Shown: piece after piece, positions 6,914 through 16,950 of the stretch
How positions within the stretch are numbered: position 1 is the first letter of the stretch
How the letters are laid out: the number at the start of each line of letters is the position of its first letter
Source: Smittium mucronatum
Lineage: Eukaryota; Kickxellomycota; Harpellomycetes; Harpellales; Legeriomycetaceae
DNA length: 16,950 bases
Direction of reading: 5' to 3'
NCBI GenBank assembly: GCA_001953115.1
Contig: LSSL01002385.1
Span: forward strand, 1-16,950
Notes under the pieces: generated by a model
Database searches by the model: none
What the model was told of the DNA's origin: nothing
What the model saw: the letters and a program-made list of their open reading frames with translations, nothing else
Translations under genes and position numbers: made by a program

Positions 6914-9758
6914 ATGAGCGATAAAGTTATGCTTTGGCTTAAAAAGGAAAAAAAACTTAATTCTATGTTTAGGTCTAAATCAAAAAGTCCAAAATCCTCA
7001 ACACCAAAGAAACTCTCACCTTCAGATATCAGTTCACCTTCCGGACTTAGATCCTTGAGCCATAGTCCTACTAGTAATACCGGAAATTCTATCGAAATGG
7101 GAGAGTTGGATTCTGTAGAGAGCAAAGATCGTAAGTCTTTTTCTTCCCCTTGATTTGGATTTCTCATGAATTTACTGGATTATGTTGTTTCTTAAAAATA
7201 AATTTTTTCATTTTTTTTTCTTTGTATAGAGGTATATTGGCCAACCTTGAGCTCGGTCTCGTCCCCCAATTCCAAAATAAACACAGAGTTACATTCCATT
7301 GATACAAAAATACCTTCTCTCTCAGAGACTTTGGGTCAAGATATCCTCAAAAGTAATTTGGAATCTGTTCCTTCTGATTCTGTCCAAATTTCAGGTAAAA
7401 GATCAGCTATTTAAATAATTCAATTGAACTATATTTTCACTTTTATCGAATATCTAATATAGTTGTTAAAAATTATCTTTTCTTATAGATGTTCCAGAAA
7501 ATAAAATTGCTCAAAACTCTATCAATACCCCCTCTAATTTGGAGAATGTTTCTTTCAAACCCCAAAATTCTTTAGCCGAATCCTCTGATGATGTTTCTAG
7601 AATTAGTCCAGCAAAATCTATCTCAGCTCAACTAGATTTAGCTATAAATTCATCTGTACCTTTACCAAATTCTCATGTCTCCCAAGACCTGCTTGTACAA
7701 AACACCAAAGCCAATAGTTCATCTACAAATATCCATGATCCATCTTTAAATTCTTTGGTTGATTCCAAATTGAAGGATGTTGCTCTTGGCTCAAATAAAT
7801 TGGATTCCATAGTTAATGATTTTAAAAAAAGAATGAGTATAATCACTAATCCTACTGTTACTACTGGCGGAGGATTGGAAAATATTTTTTCTCAAATAGA
7901 TTTATCTACAAACAGAGAATTCTCAAACTCTGCAAAAAGGACTTTTATCGAAACTATTACTCCAGTAAAGAAGGAATTATATCTGGAAAAAGAAAAAAGT
8001 GGGTTTGTAGATAGCCCTTTACGTGCCCCTCCTCCTTTCAAGAAGCTGTTCTCCCAAAACCAAAACATCTCTTCAATTTCATCCAAAAACAAGACTCTTC
8101 CGAGCGAACCTCAATTATCTCCCATTTTAACATCTCCCAGCTTTCAAAAAATCGAATCTGACATACTAAAACCTGATGAAAATATTGCTGATATAGATAC
8201 CCCCATGTCTCCTACACACAATAAAACTTCTAACTTGAATAATAACGAACTTATCATTGAGGATTCTGCTCCAGTTGTAATTGGAAGTTCTGACATTAAG
8301 GAAAAGTTTAATGCAAATATTGTAAATATTCTAATTTTCTTTATAATTTTTTTGTTTTTGTTTTTGTTTTTGTTTGTTTTGTTTATTAATTTTTTTCATG
8401 TTTCCAATTTTTAGGAATCTTTATCAGTGTTTGATCCATTCGGATCTTCCTCCATCACCTCTTCTATAAATCCGGATCAGGCTTTAGCGTCATTAATACC
8501 TTTACCCAGTAGCCCATTTCCTGATAGCGAAGAACCCCATGGATTTGACACTTCCGTTGAGCCTACAATAAAATCAAATAAGAAGTCCACCGATACTCTT
8601 TTGGTTCCTATTACTCCCTCAAAGGGTCTATCGGACAAAGGGGTCATAGACTGGGAATCTCCTGGCACTTTTGGAGTTTACAATGATTCACAGATTGAAG
8701 AAGAAACCCTCCTTCAGCACTCCAGAGAACTAGAAGCCCAAAAAAACATGTATCTGGAAATGATTAATAATTTAAAAACAAGCTCTGACATGAAATTACA
8801 GGAAATGCAGGAGATCTATAACCAAGAGAAAGATTCACTAGTTGATGGCTATGATTTTAAGATAGCCAAGTTAGAAGCTGATCTTTCTTCAAGCTTAGAA
8901 AAGAGCGCTGGAATGGAGGAGGAAATGAAAAGTTTAATGTCACTTAATCTTTCTTTAGAGCAGAAAATAGACGATTTCGATTCAGAAATCCAAAATAAAT
9001 TATCTGAAATGGAAAAGAGAAAGAATGCTGAATCAGAATTCGTTATTTCTGATTTGAAGAAGGAATTTGAAACACATTTAAATAAAACGATTGAAGATAT
9101 GAAGATCGCACACAAAAAGGAAATATCTGAAATCGAGCTTAAAAACGATGAATCTCTGAGAGAACTCGAGGCCAAACATGCGAAAGAATCTGATGAACTA
9201 CTTGAAAAATACACTAAAGAGTCGGAGAACCTTGCACAGATAAAAGATGAATATCAAGAATACATTCAGTTATCGGGTGCATATATGGACGGAAAGGATA
9301 AAGAAAACGATGGGCTAACCAGAGAGTTAGCTAATTTAACATTGGAGAGACAGGGTCTAAACGATCAAGTGTTAAACTTGAACAAGGCATTGATTGATAC
9401 TCAAGATAAGTTGAGTGCAACAGACACCCAGCTATCAGAACTCGAGAGACTAAACATAGAGCTATCAGAAGAAAAAGTTACATTAGAAAAGGATTTGAAA
9501 GTGGCGATTGATAGAGAACAAATAATAGTAAATCATTTCAAGGAGCAGAGTTCATTAGCCATGGAAAAGATTAGTGAACTGGAGGCACAGCTGTCACAGG
9601 CACAATCAGATAGTGATATCTATAAGGCCCAGGTTGCAAGACTGGAGTTCAGTCTGAAACGGGCTAAGGTTGAAACTGCAAACCTCAAAGAAGAAAACGA
9701 AGAGCTCACAAACATGTACTCTAATTTGGAATCCATGATGTCGAAGGGACGTGGGTGA
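6914..9758 (+). CDS. Large coiled-coil protein, TACC-domain-like (spindle-pole/microtubule organiser candidate)
   Basis: Four exons (6914-7130, 7230-7394, 7489-8321, 8415-9758) with GT-AG introns of 99, 94 and 93 nt join in phase into 852 residues. Residues 1-405 are Ser/Asn/Pro-rich and probably disordered, with many SP and TP sites such as KSPKSSTPKKLSP near 24-36, suggesting cell-cycle phosphorylation. Residues 406-495 carry SLSVFDPF and DWESPGTFG (484-492). From about 497 to 845 there is one long, highly charged coiled coil. Its tail, ending in LKEENEELTNMYSNLESMM, resembles the C-terminus of TACC proteins, where an ENEELT motif precedes the final helix turn. The KFDPLL-like FDP motif upstream also fits. 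TACC proteins (Alp7/Mia1 in fission yeast) recruit XMAP215-type polymerases to spindle poles. Coiled coils are easily mis-assigned, so a generic spindle-pole or golgin-like protein remains possible. The gene model is firm and the family call moderate. It is convergent with the RGS gene. Confidence 0.85.
8348..8381 (+). repeat. TTTTTG tandem repeat inside intron 3 of the TACC-like gene
   Basis: G occurs at 8354, 8360, 8366, 8372, 8376 and 8381 in an otherwise pure T stretch, giving about four TTTTTG units and decayed copies. It lies inside the 93-nt third intron and probably serves as, or grew out of, its polypyrimidine tract. The same tract is why unspliced translation of this intron would give a strongly hydrophobic tail. 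Confidence 0.8.
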
Positions 9759-10387
9759 AAAATAAAAAGGGAGATAGCCGGAGAGAGAGATCTGAATGAA
9801 AAACTATTTCTTTAAACCTATATTTATTTTAAGACCATTTCCATTTCCATTATCATCATTAATTTATTCCTTTATTTGTATATAAGAATATTCTTCCATA
9901 GATGTATATTTTTAGTTACTGCATGTATTTTATTGAGAGACTTAATCGAGTTGGTTGATTCTCTCTATTCTTGGAGTTGAAATATTAGTACGCTTGAATT
10001 AAGCAGAAGATTTCGATGGATTTATCAAATTGATAGTGTATTTTTTATAAAAAAAAATGTATTTTTAAAGGCGGTATTTGAATAGTGCTAATAGTAAGTT
10101 GTTATGAACACCATACAATGAGCTTGTAGACTATAAGACTACAATACTAACAGCAAAAGTTTGCAGGATATTACTGGAATGGATAATTTTAAAAAATCAG
10201 AATAAATGGGTTCAAAAATTCGTTTTCAAGGTTTATTTGTCTAGCCAATGCATAAATTAAGAAAAAGTGGTGATGATTAAAGAGGAGTAAGAAAATAAAA
10301 TTGTTGTAAAGATTGATGCAAAATTTTGTTGAAAAATAAAAAACAGATGTTTAGAAGTGCAAATGCAAGAGAATTAATTGAGTAGGT
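9759..10387. other. Convergent intergenic region (shared 3' ends)
   Basis: 629 bp between the stop of the plus-strand TACC-like gene and the stop of the minus-strand RGS gene. It must hold both 3' untranslated regions and polyadenylation sites. An AATAAA at 9761-9766 is too close to the first stop to be its poly(A) signal. A minus-strand AATAAA at 10237-10232, about 150 nt past the RGS stop, is a candidate for that gene. No coding frame is supported. Confidence 0.5.
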
Positions 10388-11662
10388 TTAGATCTTATTA
10401 GCAGGACTATATAGATTTAGATATGTCATTTCGAGAACGACTTCAAGGGCTGAGTCAAACATACCATATGTCATATTTTTAGAATTATACATTTCTACCA
10501 TTGATTGGGATAGATTTCCGGGGATATTTAGATATTGGTCAGAAGTATTGAAAAAGAATTTAGAGTACATGTCCTGGAAGTAAGGGCGTAGGGGTCGAGG
10601 GACCCGCGTCTTGGCAACAATATCCAAATCAAGAATATCTTGAGGAGAAGGCTCAAACTTGGAATTTTTGTTAGCAAAATTGTTAATTTTGTTAGATTTT
10701 TGGGGAATGCTACTGAGAACGGCTTGTGATATAGTTGAGGGGAGAGGTAGTGTATGAATTTGAACGAAAACGTCAGCACGAACTAAATCTCTCCACAAAG
10801 ATCTGTCTTTAGGGGGGAATGAGGATTGATGCGAATTAGAATTAGAATGGCCCGAGTGGTTGCTAAAGGGACCATTCTTTTTGCTAGTTACCTTATTGTT
10901 GGATACTTGAACCATGCCTTGATCATTTATAGATGAGTTGAGATTTTGTGGGGAATTTGAGGGCTTTGCACCACGTAAAGGTGTCTCAGCGAGAGAATTA
11001 GATTCCAGTCCAGATTTCTTTGACCCCTTTATAAAACTAAAACGATGATTTCTTGTGGTCTCACTTTTTGAGGAAAAAGCAAATCTATTGCTACGATGAT
11101 TTCCCAATGAACTGGGTTGGAAATCTTCCAATTCAGGAGGAGAATCAACGTCTGAATCAAATCTGGATTTTACTTGAGTTTCATTTTTATCATAGTTTGT
11201 GTAAATATCGAAGTCTTCAGGTTCTGAGCTAGTTTCCTTATTTTTTAACTCAAAAATTATGGAGTTGGAAAAAGATTCAGGATTAAAGTCATCCCAATTT
11301 AAATCAGCCAAATCTAGAGATTCGAGGCTTTGTCTTGTAGATAGCTGGGTATGTGTTGGTAATGAATTGCTGCCACAATCAGTAGGATTAGAGGAATTGA
11401 TTATAGATTTTCTGTACTCAACGACATAAGATAGTACGATGACTTTCAGTTCTTGGTAAGCTTTAATGAAATGAATATTCTCTGAACAGTATTTCTCTCT
11501 TGATATTTTTTCCAAACTAGAGAGACCTTTTGGGTCTTCAAGATCATTAAAAAAATCAATACTGTAAGCGGAATTGAGCTTCCCAGTCATGTTAGGGTAT
11601 TTGTTAATAGAGTCATTATTAGGAGCCCTATGCTGAAAATCTGATACCAAGTTTTTTGACAT
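10388..11662 (-). CDS. RGS-domain protein with a long insertion splitting the domain
   Basis: A single uninterrupted exon of 424 residues, ATG at 11662-11660 and TAA at 10390-10388. RGS proteins speed up GTP hydrolysis by heterotrimeric G-protein alpha subunits and so damp receptor signalling. The N-terminal half of the domain is at about 39-75, with DPKGLSSLEKISREKYCSEN then IHFIKAYQELK. SEN (60-62) matches the Glu-Asn pair that contacts G-alpha. The C-terminal half is at about 355-415, with VPRPLRPYFQDMYSKFF, then YLNIP (N379 at the usual catalytic-site Asn position) and MFDSALEVVLEM. Between them, about 76-354 is Ser/Asn-rich, mostly disordered, with only short ordered patches such as LWRDLVRADVFVQIH (289-303). 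The final helix ends in LNLYSPANKI and lacks the Tyr-x-Arg-Phe ending common in RGS domains. There is no membrane segment. The fold call rests on motif order; G-protein activity is inferred. Confidence 0.83.
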   Translation of the reverse strand: MSKNLVSDFQHRAPNNDSINKYPNMTGKLNSAYSIDFFNDLEDPKGLSSLEKISREKYCSENIHFIKAYQELKVIVLSYVVEYRKSIINSSNPTDCGSNSLPTHTQLSTRQSLESLDLADLNWDDFNPESFSNSIIFELKNKETSSEPEDFDIYTNYDKNETQVKSRFDSDVDSPPELEDFQPSSLGNHRSNRFAFSSKSETTRNHRFSFIKGSKKSGLESNSLAETPLRGAKPSNSPQNLNSSINDQGMVQVSNNKVTSKKNGPFSNHSGHSNSNSHQSSFPPKDRSLWRDLVRADVFVQIHTLPLPSTISQAVLSSIPQKSNKINNFANKNSKFEPSPQDILDLDIVAKTRVPRPLRPYFQDMYSKFFFNTSDQYLNIPGNLSQSMVEMYNSKNMTYGMFDSALEVVLEMTYLNLYSPANKI

Positions 11663-11993
11663 CGTGCAGAGGTTTCTTGATTGCTTGAAAATTTATGTTC
11701 CCTTGATGACTTTTATTTTGGGTTCAAAATCCGGAAGCAAAAAATTCTTTAAATCTTGAGGATAATTAATAGAGCGATAAAGTATTCTCGTGTTTTTTTT
11801 AGGGAATAAAAGAGAAACCACTATATGACACATTGGGGTGAAACATATATTAAATATCTGTTGGTTTTCCTATTGGTGTGGAGACAATAAGCACTGGGTA
11901 ATTATTAATGAAATAAATTGTCAATAGAATTTGTTTTGCTGCAATTGTTTGTCTATTATCCAAAGCGGGCAAATTAAACGAAAATTTGGAAGT
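11663..11993. other. Upstream region of the RGS gene
   Basis: Presumed promoter and 5' leader of the minus-strand RGS gene. No TATA box is clear close to the start codon. A short open minus-strand stretch (roughly 11870-11700) ends in TAA shortly before the RGS start. It could be an exon remnant of the unassigned frame further upstream, but it is too short to call. Confidence 0.35.
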
Positions 11994-12269
11994 TCAGAAG
12001 GTTTTTGGCAAAAAAGTCCTTTTGAAGAGCATAAATAAGACATGACACCGTTTATATAAAATAAACAAAGTGTTCAATAGAAGATCTTTAACCTCAACAT
12101 TAACATAGGAATCAGAAATAAGATCTATTGTATATTCCAATGAATTGGGATTTATAAATGTGTGACTTTCTTTGATAAGCCTCCTTAAAGCTCTGCCAAT
12201 GTTATTGAGGTTACATTTAGGCTGATGACAGGTCTTTTGATACCTCTTTAAGAGTCTGCTTTTTTTTCC
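11994..12269 (-). other. Unassigned open frame, possible exon without a start codon
   Basis: 91 sense codons followed by TGA at 11996-11994, bounded upstream by TGA at 12272-12270. There is no ATG near its beginning, so if real it would be an internal or terminal exon. The translation is not low-complexity: it is rich in Lys, Arg, Leu and Ile, with a Cys-His...Cys cluster (KTCHQPKCNLN) and a helix-like stretch including ALRRLIKESHTFINP and VEVKDLLLNTLFILYKR. I do not recognise a family. An ATG-initiated 91-codon frame at 12702-12427 on the same strand might be an earlier exon, but no convincing splice pair joins them. Chance remains a serious alternative in AT-rich DNA. Confidence 0.25.
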
Positions 12270-12702
12270 TCACTCTCAAATCCTTGGGATCTAAAGTTAA
12301 GTTGTTCTTCTTTTGGACCTGCAAAGGTAACTGATTCATTCGCCAAAGACCTGTTTCAGCAAACAAGTTTAGTGTGCCATTTATTATAGGCCCTTTTGGC
12401 CGGATTTACGGCATGGCTCGAAATAGCTAAGGAAAATAATAATCAATACATCTTATCCCTTTCAAGACCGATCGGACAAAAGTGGCTTTCATTTTTCTTT
12501 CAGCGCTGCCACTTGATTGGCAGTACTCATATATTATTGGATAAATAATGATGCAAACCCCATTGAAATAGCTAATATACACAAATAGGGGTGAGGAACA
12601 CATCTGAACCCGGAAAGGGCAAAGAAATGATATAAAACACATTTGCGTCCAGATTTTTTTCTCTTCGCTGAATTTTATTGGCAAATAAAATTTAGAATTC
12701 AT

Positions 12703-14600
12703 CGTGTTTGATTTTTTTTTTCCCAGTCAACTGTTGATCTTGAAACTGCTTCACTTATTGGCAAACCCTAAAAGAGTAAGTTTCTTTAGTTTCCCGATTA
12801 CCAAAAACAATATATATTTTTTCTTTCTGAAAAAATTCGTTAAAACTAAAAATATACTTTCATGCATATTGGGCTATTTATTATGTAATTATAATATTAT
12901 ATTTGCGCTAATATTTGTATCAGCCACTGATTTTTTGTAAATATTGATCCCAACGCCTACATATATTACACATTCCACACCAATTATGAGAATGTGTGTA
13001 TGCAAATAATGTAATCAATTCTATATTTAGCCTGTTTAGGATTTTCAGGATCTTCAATTTTCTTTCTCACAAACTAAAGTATAATCAATGTAATCCATGT
13101 AAATAAAAAATATACCAAAAGAGCAAATAATTCAACTAAAGCTGTTATTTTTATAAACCAACTCTCAAAAACAGACTGGCATTCCATATTAGTATACATT
13201 TTGAAATTTCAAGCCTATACTTTATCTATTATATTAACTCAAAAAAAAACTCGCTTTTATACTTATTTATCTTGAAAATTTTAGCTTCTTTTACAAAAGT
13301 ATGAGCTAAAACTGCGAAATTTTTTTGAATCAATCTGATTATATAAAAAAATAACAAAAAATGTGACACCTTTTATCTTATCTTACACCAAGTCATTTTT
13401 TGACTTCAATTCGATTCAAACCCAATTTCTTTATTTGATGGTGTTTGAATTATTACCTATGAGTTATATATATCCAGATAACCCTTTGTCGTCCAGAGCT
13501 CTAATCAATCTTTGGGTTTTTAATCCTTTCAGGACTGATGATACAGAAAACTGCTTTTATTTTTCATTCGACTTTAACATCCGATTAAATGTATTTGTGT
13601 GCTATTGGATGAATTGAGAATCTATTTTAATTGGGGTTTTTGGTGTACACAAATGAGAGTGAGGTAGTAATTTGGGCAAGGAAAGGGTTAAACTTAAATA
13701 ACATCCTCAGGAAATTAAAATTAATTAACCAATGAAATGCAAAATAAGCTAAAAATTAACTGGAGCTTTTTCAATTTTCGCTATTAATAATGGCACACCT
13801 ATCCCTTTCCAATTCCAAAAGCATACTGAATTTCCATTCGCTGAATCAAAAATGCTCTATTTGTTGATAATAAGATTTAGGCTGATTATAAGACCCTATT
13901 TTTAACATAATATTTGCATTAAATGAAAAATAGAGGCTATTTTTGTCCATCCTGTCGTGAAGTGGTTAAGTCATCTATGAGTAAAAGGGACAATCATATT
14001 TATTTTAATATCATTCAAACCAAGCCGAAGGATTATTTTACTCTTGCCCTTGATGTGTTATAAAAACAAAAAATTGCACAAATAAATACCGCTATTCCAA
14101 CCATTAACATCTCTCCTTGAATGTGTTTAAAGTTTTGTCAAATCGTTATCGAAACTTCTTCCTGCTTAAATCCATCATCCCTAATTTGATCAGAAAATTC
14201 AGCTCTTTTTCAATTTTACTTTTCTTATTTCTAGAAAGCAATATCAGTTTTTTTTTTAACCCATAAGAGATTATGAGATATTTTTCTGCCTATTTATTTT
14301 AACCATCGAAGAATCTCATTTCCAGAAACAATTTTTTTTCGAGTTTTTTTTTTAACTAGCTCAAAATGCTAATTTCTATTGACAAAGTTGAAAATTTAAA
14401 AAAAAAACTGGAATCTTAATCATTATTTCTTCTTCGATATAAAATAGCAAATAACACTGAAAAAAAATCTTCCAAACCAACTAAAAAATAAACCATAGCT
14501 GCTCTACTTTTAAATCAGCAAAATCCCCTCAAGCCCCCCCCCCCCTCCCATCCCCATTTTTTCTTTATTTCAGGGTTTAATTTATCGATGAACGTTAAGA
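12703..14600. other. Long AT-rich intergenic region
   Basis: About 1.9 kb with no supported gene. Plus-strand frames at 12704-12940 and 13363-13617 consist mainly of Phe, Ile, Leu and Tyr from AT-rich codons. The second has no ATG at its beginning, and neither shows a domain. Long A and T runs are frequent, and a run of 12 C lies near the right end. A tRNA-like A-box word at 13953-13965 has no matching arms. Confidence 0.45.
14534..14545. repeat. Homopolymer run of 12 C
   Basis: Twelve consecutive C followed by TCCCATCCCC, in AT-rich DNA with no gene nearby. It is the second long C tract in the window, after 5531-5541. Such tracts can form i-motif or, on the other strand, G-quadruplex structures. 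No function can be read from the sequence. Confidence 0.9.
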
Positions 14601-16885
14601 ATTAGCATAGGTAATCATAGGCCCCATCAAAGATGGATAAAATAAATTTTATTGAGCTTCATTATGGTCAAACGTATTAATTAAGATTCTTTTCATATTT
14701 ATAATCGATTTTTTAATACTAGTAGTAGTTTTTGGGAAAATTTTTGTCTATATCCTTTTTTTATTAGGATCTTTTTTCACAATTTGGAATATTATATCAA
14801 GATTAAAAATTAAAATTCATAGTAATGAAAAAAGATTTTCCACTTCATTTTCTCTGGATTAAAAAAAAAAAAAATTCCATTTTACAAGAATCATTTAAAT
14901 GAAATAAACCGCAAAAAAATAAATTTTTATATCAATTCTCGACTCAAAAACAGTTTTAAAAAAAAAAACATGCTCCAATTTACAGGCATTTTCTTCCATT
15001 TATAAACTATTAAAATTTTATATTATAGTATTCATCAAATTTACCTATGATTGAGGCTTTCATTGCAATAAATATGTTATTAATAGTAATAGGGCTATGC
15101 GCAGGATTTATTGTTTGATTTTACATCTATATGATATTATAATTTATATTATAGAATTATTTTTATTTATACATTTTCTAAAATATTTATATATATTACA
15201 TATATACATGTCTTCGTGTTGCTAAAATTGTTGAGAATTTACACTAGAAATTTTTCGATTTTGAAATCTGCTTTATTTGATTGTATAATCCACAAAAAAA
15301 AGTGACATGAATAAGTAATGGTTGGGTAGATATATTGTTTTTTAAAACTAAATAAAGGGTAAAATTATTTAAAAACACATCAGTAGTAGAATCATCATGA
15401 TCTTAAATAAAAAATGAATCGTATTTTTCCTGTTTTAAAAATATATTAATAAATATTAATTTTTTATTAGATTTTTCTTTTTTATTCGTCTCATTTAAAT
15501 CTGAATACTAACCACTGGTATAGATTTTTCAAAATTAATGCCCTATTTAAACTAAATAAAAAATGTTTTAAATCTTGTTTTTTTTTTAAAAAAAAGGTAC
15601 GTATTTTTTGGGTTTTAAATTTAATTTGGTTTATATAAAATTAAAAAACTAAAAATTAAATATTTTAGCCAAATAAAATTTCTTGATTCTTCTGCCAAAT
15701 ATATTCTCAAAATTGTTTAACTCCAAAAAATAAGTTTTCATTTATTTTTATTATTTGTAATTGGAAACTTTTAAAATACTGAAAACTATAGTGATTAAAT
15801 AATCACAAAGATGTTATATGTTAAAAAAGCGACAATATAATATAAAACAGTTATATTTTAACTTTTAAAAAAAAAATCAAAAGGCTTAAATACTTTAAAA
15901 TATCTTTATAAATAATTTTATAATCAAAATATCGCTAAAAGTTTTTTATTAGTATTTCAGGAATTTTTTAGTATATTAGAATATTCAAGTTTAAATTAAA
16001 TTTTACTATTCAAAAAATGTTTATATTCAATTATTGGCGTATTAATAGAATAAAAATTTATAAAAATGCCTCTTAAAAGATTTTATATCGATTTATTTTT
16101 ATAAAAGAGTTTATTTTTGAGGCTTTAGATTAATTCTGGTTTTCTAAAATAGAACTAAACCTTGATTATAAAGAACCATATAACATTGTAAATTTAAATA
16201 ATTTTTATAAGTAATTTTATAATATTATTTATCCCCCATTTATCATTTTACTGCTAGTATATTTTTTTCAATATTGTTTAATCAATTTTTTAGGGGTTTA
16301 TTGATGATTATTGGTTAATAAAAAATATAAAAAACAACTATTGAAAATAATTCTTACAAGTTTTGGAGTTAATTTACTTGGAATCAACATATTATTTATA
16401 AAAATAAATATATTATCAATCTTATTTTTTTAACAGTTATACATTGAAAATTATATTTTAATTTGATTTAAAAAGTCAAAGACTGTATGTTGTTGATTTA
16501 ATCGCTGTTCAAGAATAAATTTTTATCTATATTTTTTCAATTATTTAAAATAAAAGTTAGTTAAAATGAATATTTTCTGTTAATACATACTTTATGTTAA
16601 GAATTTGTTGAATATATATTTTATCCTGAGTTTTTACTTGTAATTATCATGATTTATTATTTAAATTAATAAAATATTTGCTATCTGAGTATCTAATAAA
16701 TATTAGCTCGCATAGGCAGATTAATTTTTTCGGGCTTTTTTATTTTTTTTTTAAATATCAAAAATTATTTTATTTTGTAAATCTGTAGACATAATATGTC
16801 TTCTATCTTTTCTATTCCATTAATATTTAATTTTTATAAGTCTGATTTTTCATTCAGTATGATAAATTTTAATATATATATATAT
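14601..16885. other. Extremely AT-rich gene-free block
   Basis: About 2.3 kb dominated by A/T runs, TTTAAA-type words and short inverted AT palindromes. Three 60-base lines counted by hand (from 15841, 15901 and 16021) hold 8, 9 and 11 G or C, against 26 in a BNA6 exon line (from 4141). No reading frame, RNA gene or tandem array is evident apart from (AT)8 at 16872-16887. Possible identities include an AT-rich isochore between genes, old mutated repeats, an origin-rich or centromere-like segment, or a mitochondrial insertion. Nothing here discriminates among them. Confidence 0.6.
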
Positions 16886-16887
16886 AT
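16872..16887. repeat. (AT)8 microsatellite
   Basis: Eight AT dinucleotides directly before the possible start codon at 16886-16888, at the boundary between the AT-rich block and the more balanced sequence at the right edge. Confidence 0.85.
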
Positions 16888-16950
16888 GTTTAATATGCTT
16901 GATGTTGAAAGTGTTACGCCAATCAGCAGCCAGGATTCAGACATATTGAC
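16886..16950 (+). CDS. Possible 5' end of a gene running off the right edge
   Basis: In-frame ATGs at 16886 and 16895 open a frame that stays open to the window end, reading LDVESVTPISSQDSDIL. The last 30 bases hold 13 G or C, far above the preceding 2 kb, which is how a coding boundary looks in this sequence. About 20 codons is too short to identify a family. The minus strand is also open here, so the direction is uncertain. Confidence 0.25.
   Translation, partial: MFNMLDVESVTPISSQDSDIL

Noticed and set aside
8849..9214. A 121-codon minus-strand frame rich in Ser
   Set aside because: It is the antisense of the Glu/Lys-rich coiled coil, which naturally gives Ser/Phe/Leu codons on the other strand.
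10528..10779. An 83-codon minus-strand frame inside the RGS gene
   Set aside because: It lies on the same strand in another frame of a gene with clear motifs, and has no recognisable content.
12480..12514. AAGTGGC...GCCACTT inverted repeat with a 21-nt loop, considered as a small RNA or terminator hairpin
   Set aside because: Seven base pairs with a long loop is expected by chance in a window of this size, and no promoter or conserved snRNA sequence accompanies it.
13953..14020. TGTCGTGAAGTGG resembling a tRNA A box, with a weak ATTCAAACC B-box-like word about 50 nt later (tRNA or SINE)
   Set aside because: No acceptor, D-arm or T-arm pairing was found, and there is no second copy in the window to support a SINE.

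Overview
The window looks like nuclear DNA of an AT-rich, intron-containing fungus, probably an early-diverging lineage. Genes are well spaced, with short GT-AG introns of 70-155 nt, fungal-type protein families and the standard genetic code. A lineage name is inference only. Many gut-dwelling zoopagomycete fungi have genomes of this kind, but nothing here proves that placement.

Layout. (1) Positions 1-903, minus strand: the 5' end of a Ty3/gypsy-type LTR retrotransposon. It has an LTR with a TATA box, a primer-binding site that matches the predicted mRNA 5' end instead of a tRNA, and the start of a gag gene broken by an in-frame TAA. (2) 904-3916: gene-poor, decayed DNA with one integrase-like scrap on the minus strand. 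(3) 3917-5166, minus: a complete five-exon nicotinate-nucleotide pyrophosphorylase (quinolinate phosphoribosyltransferase, BNA6), the best-supported gene. (4) 5167-6913: a long shared upstream region between divergent genes, with a run of 11 C. (5) 6914-9758, plus: a four-exon gene for an 852-residue protein with a disordered Ser/Pro-rich N-terminal half and a long C-terminal coiled coil resembling a TACC domain. (6) 10388-11662, minus: an intronless 424-residue RGS-type protein whose RGS domain is split by a low-complexity insertion of about 270 residues. It is convergent with the TACC-like gene. (7) 11663-16880: about 5 kb without a convincing gene. It holds one unassigned open frame (11994-12269, minus), a run of 12 C and a very AT-rich block. 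Sequence composition returns to gene-like at the right edge, where a new open frame may begin.

The three host genes do not form a pathway. They cover de novo NAD synthesis, probable microtubule or spindle-pole organisation, and heterotrimeric G-protein signalling, each apparently with its own promoter. The most interesting structure is at the left edge: a 12-base perfect inverted repeat links the predicted transcription start to the site just inside the LTR. This is the geometry expected of a self-primed (Tf1-like) retrotransposon.
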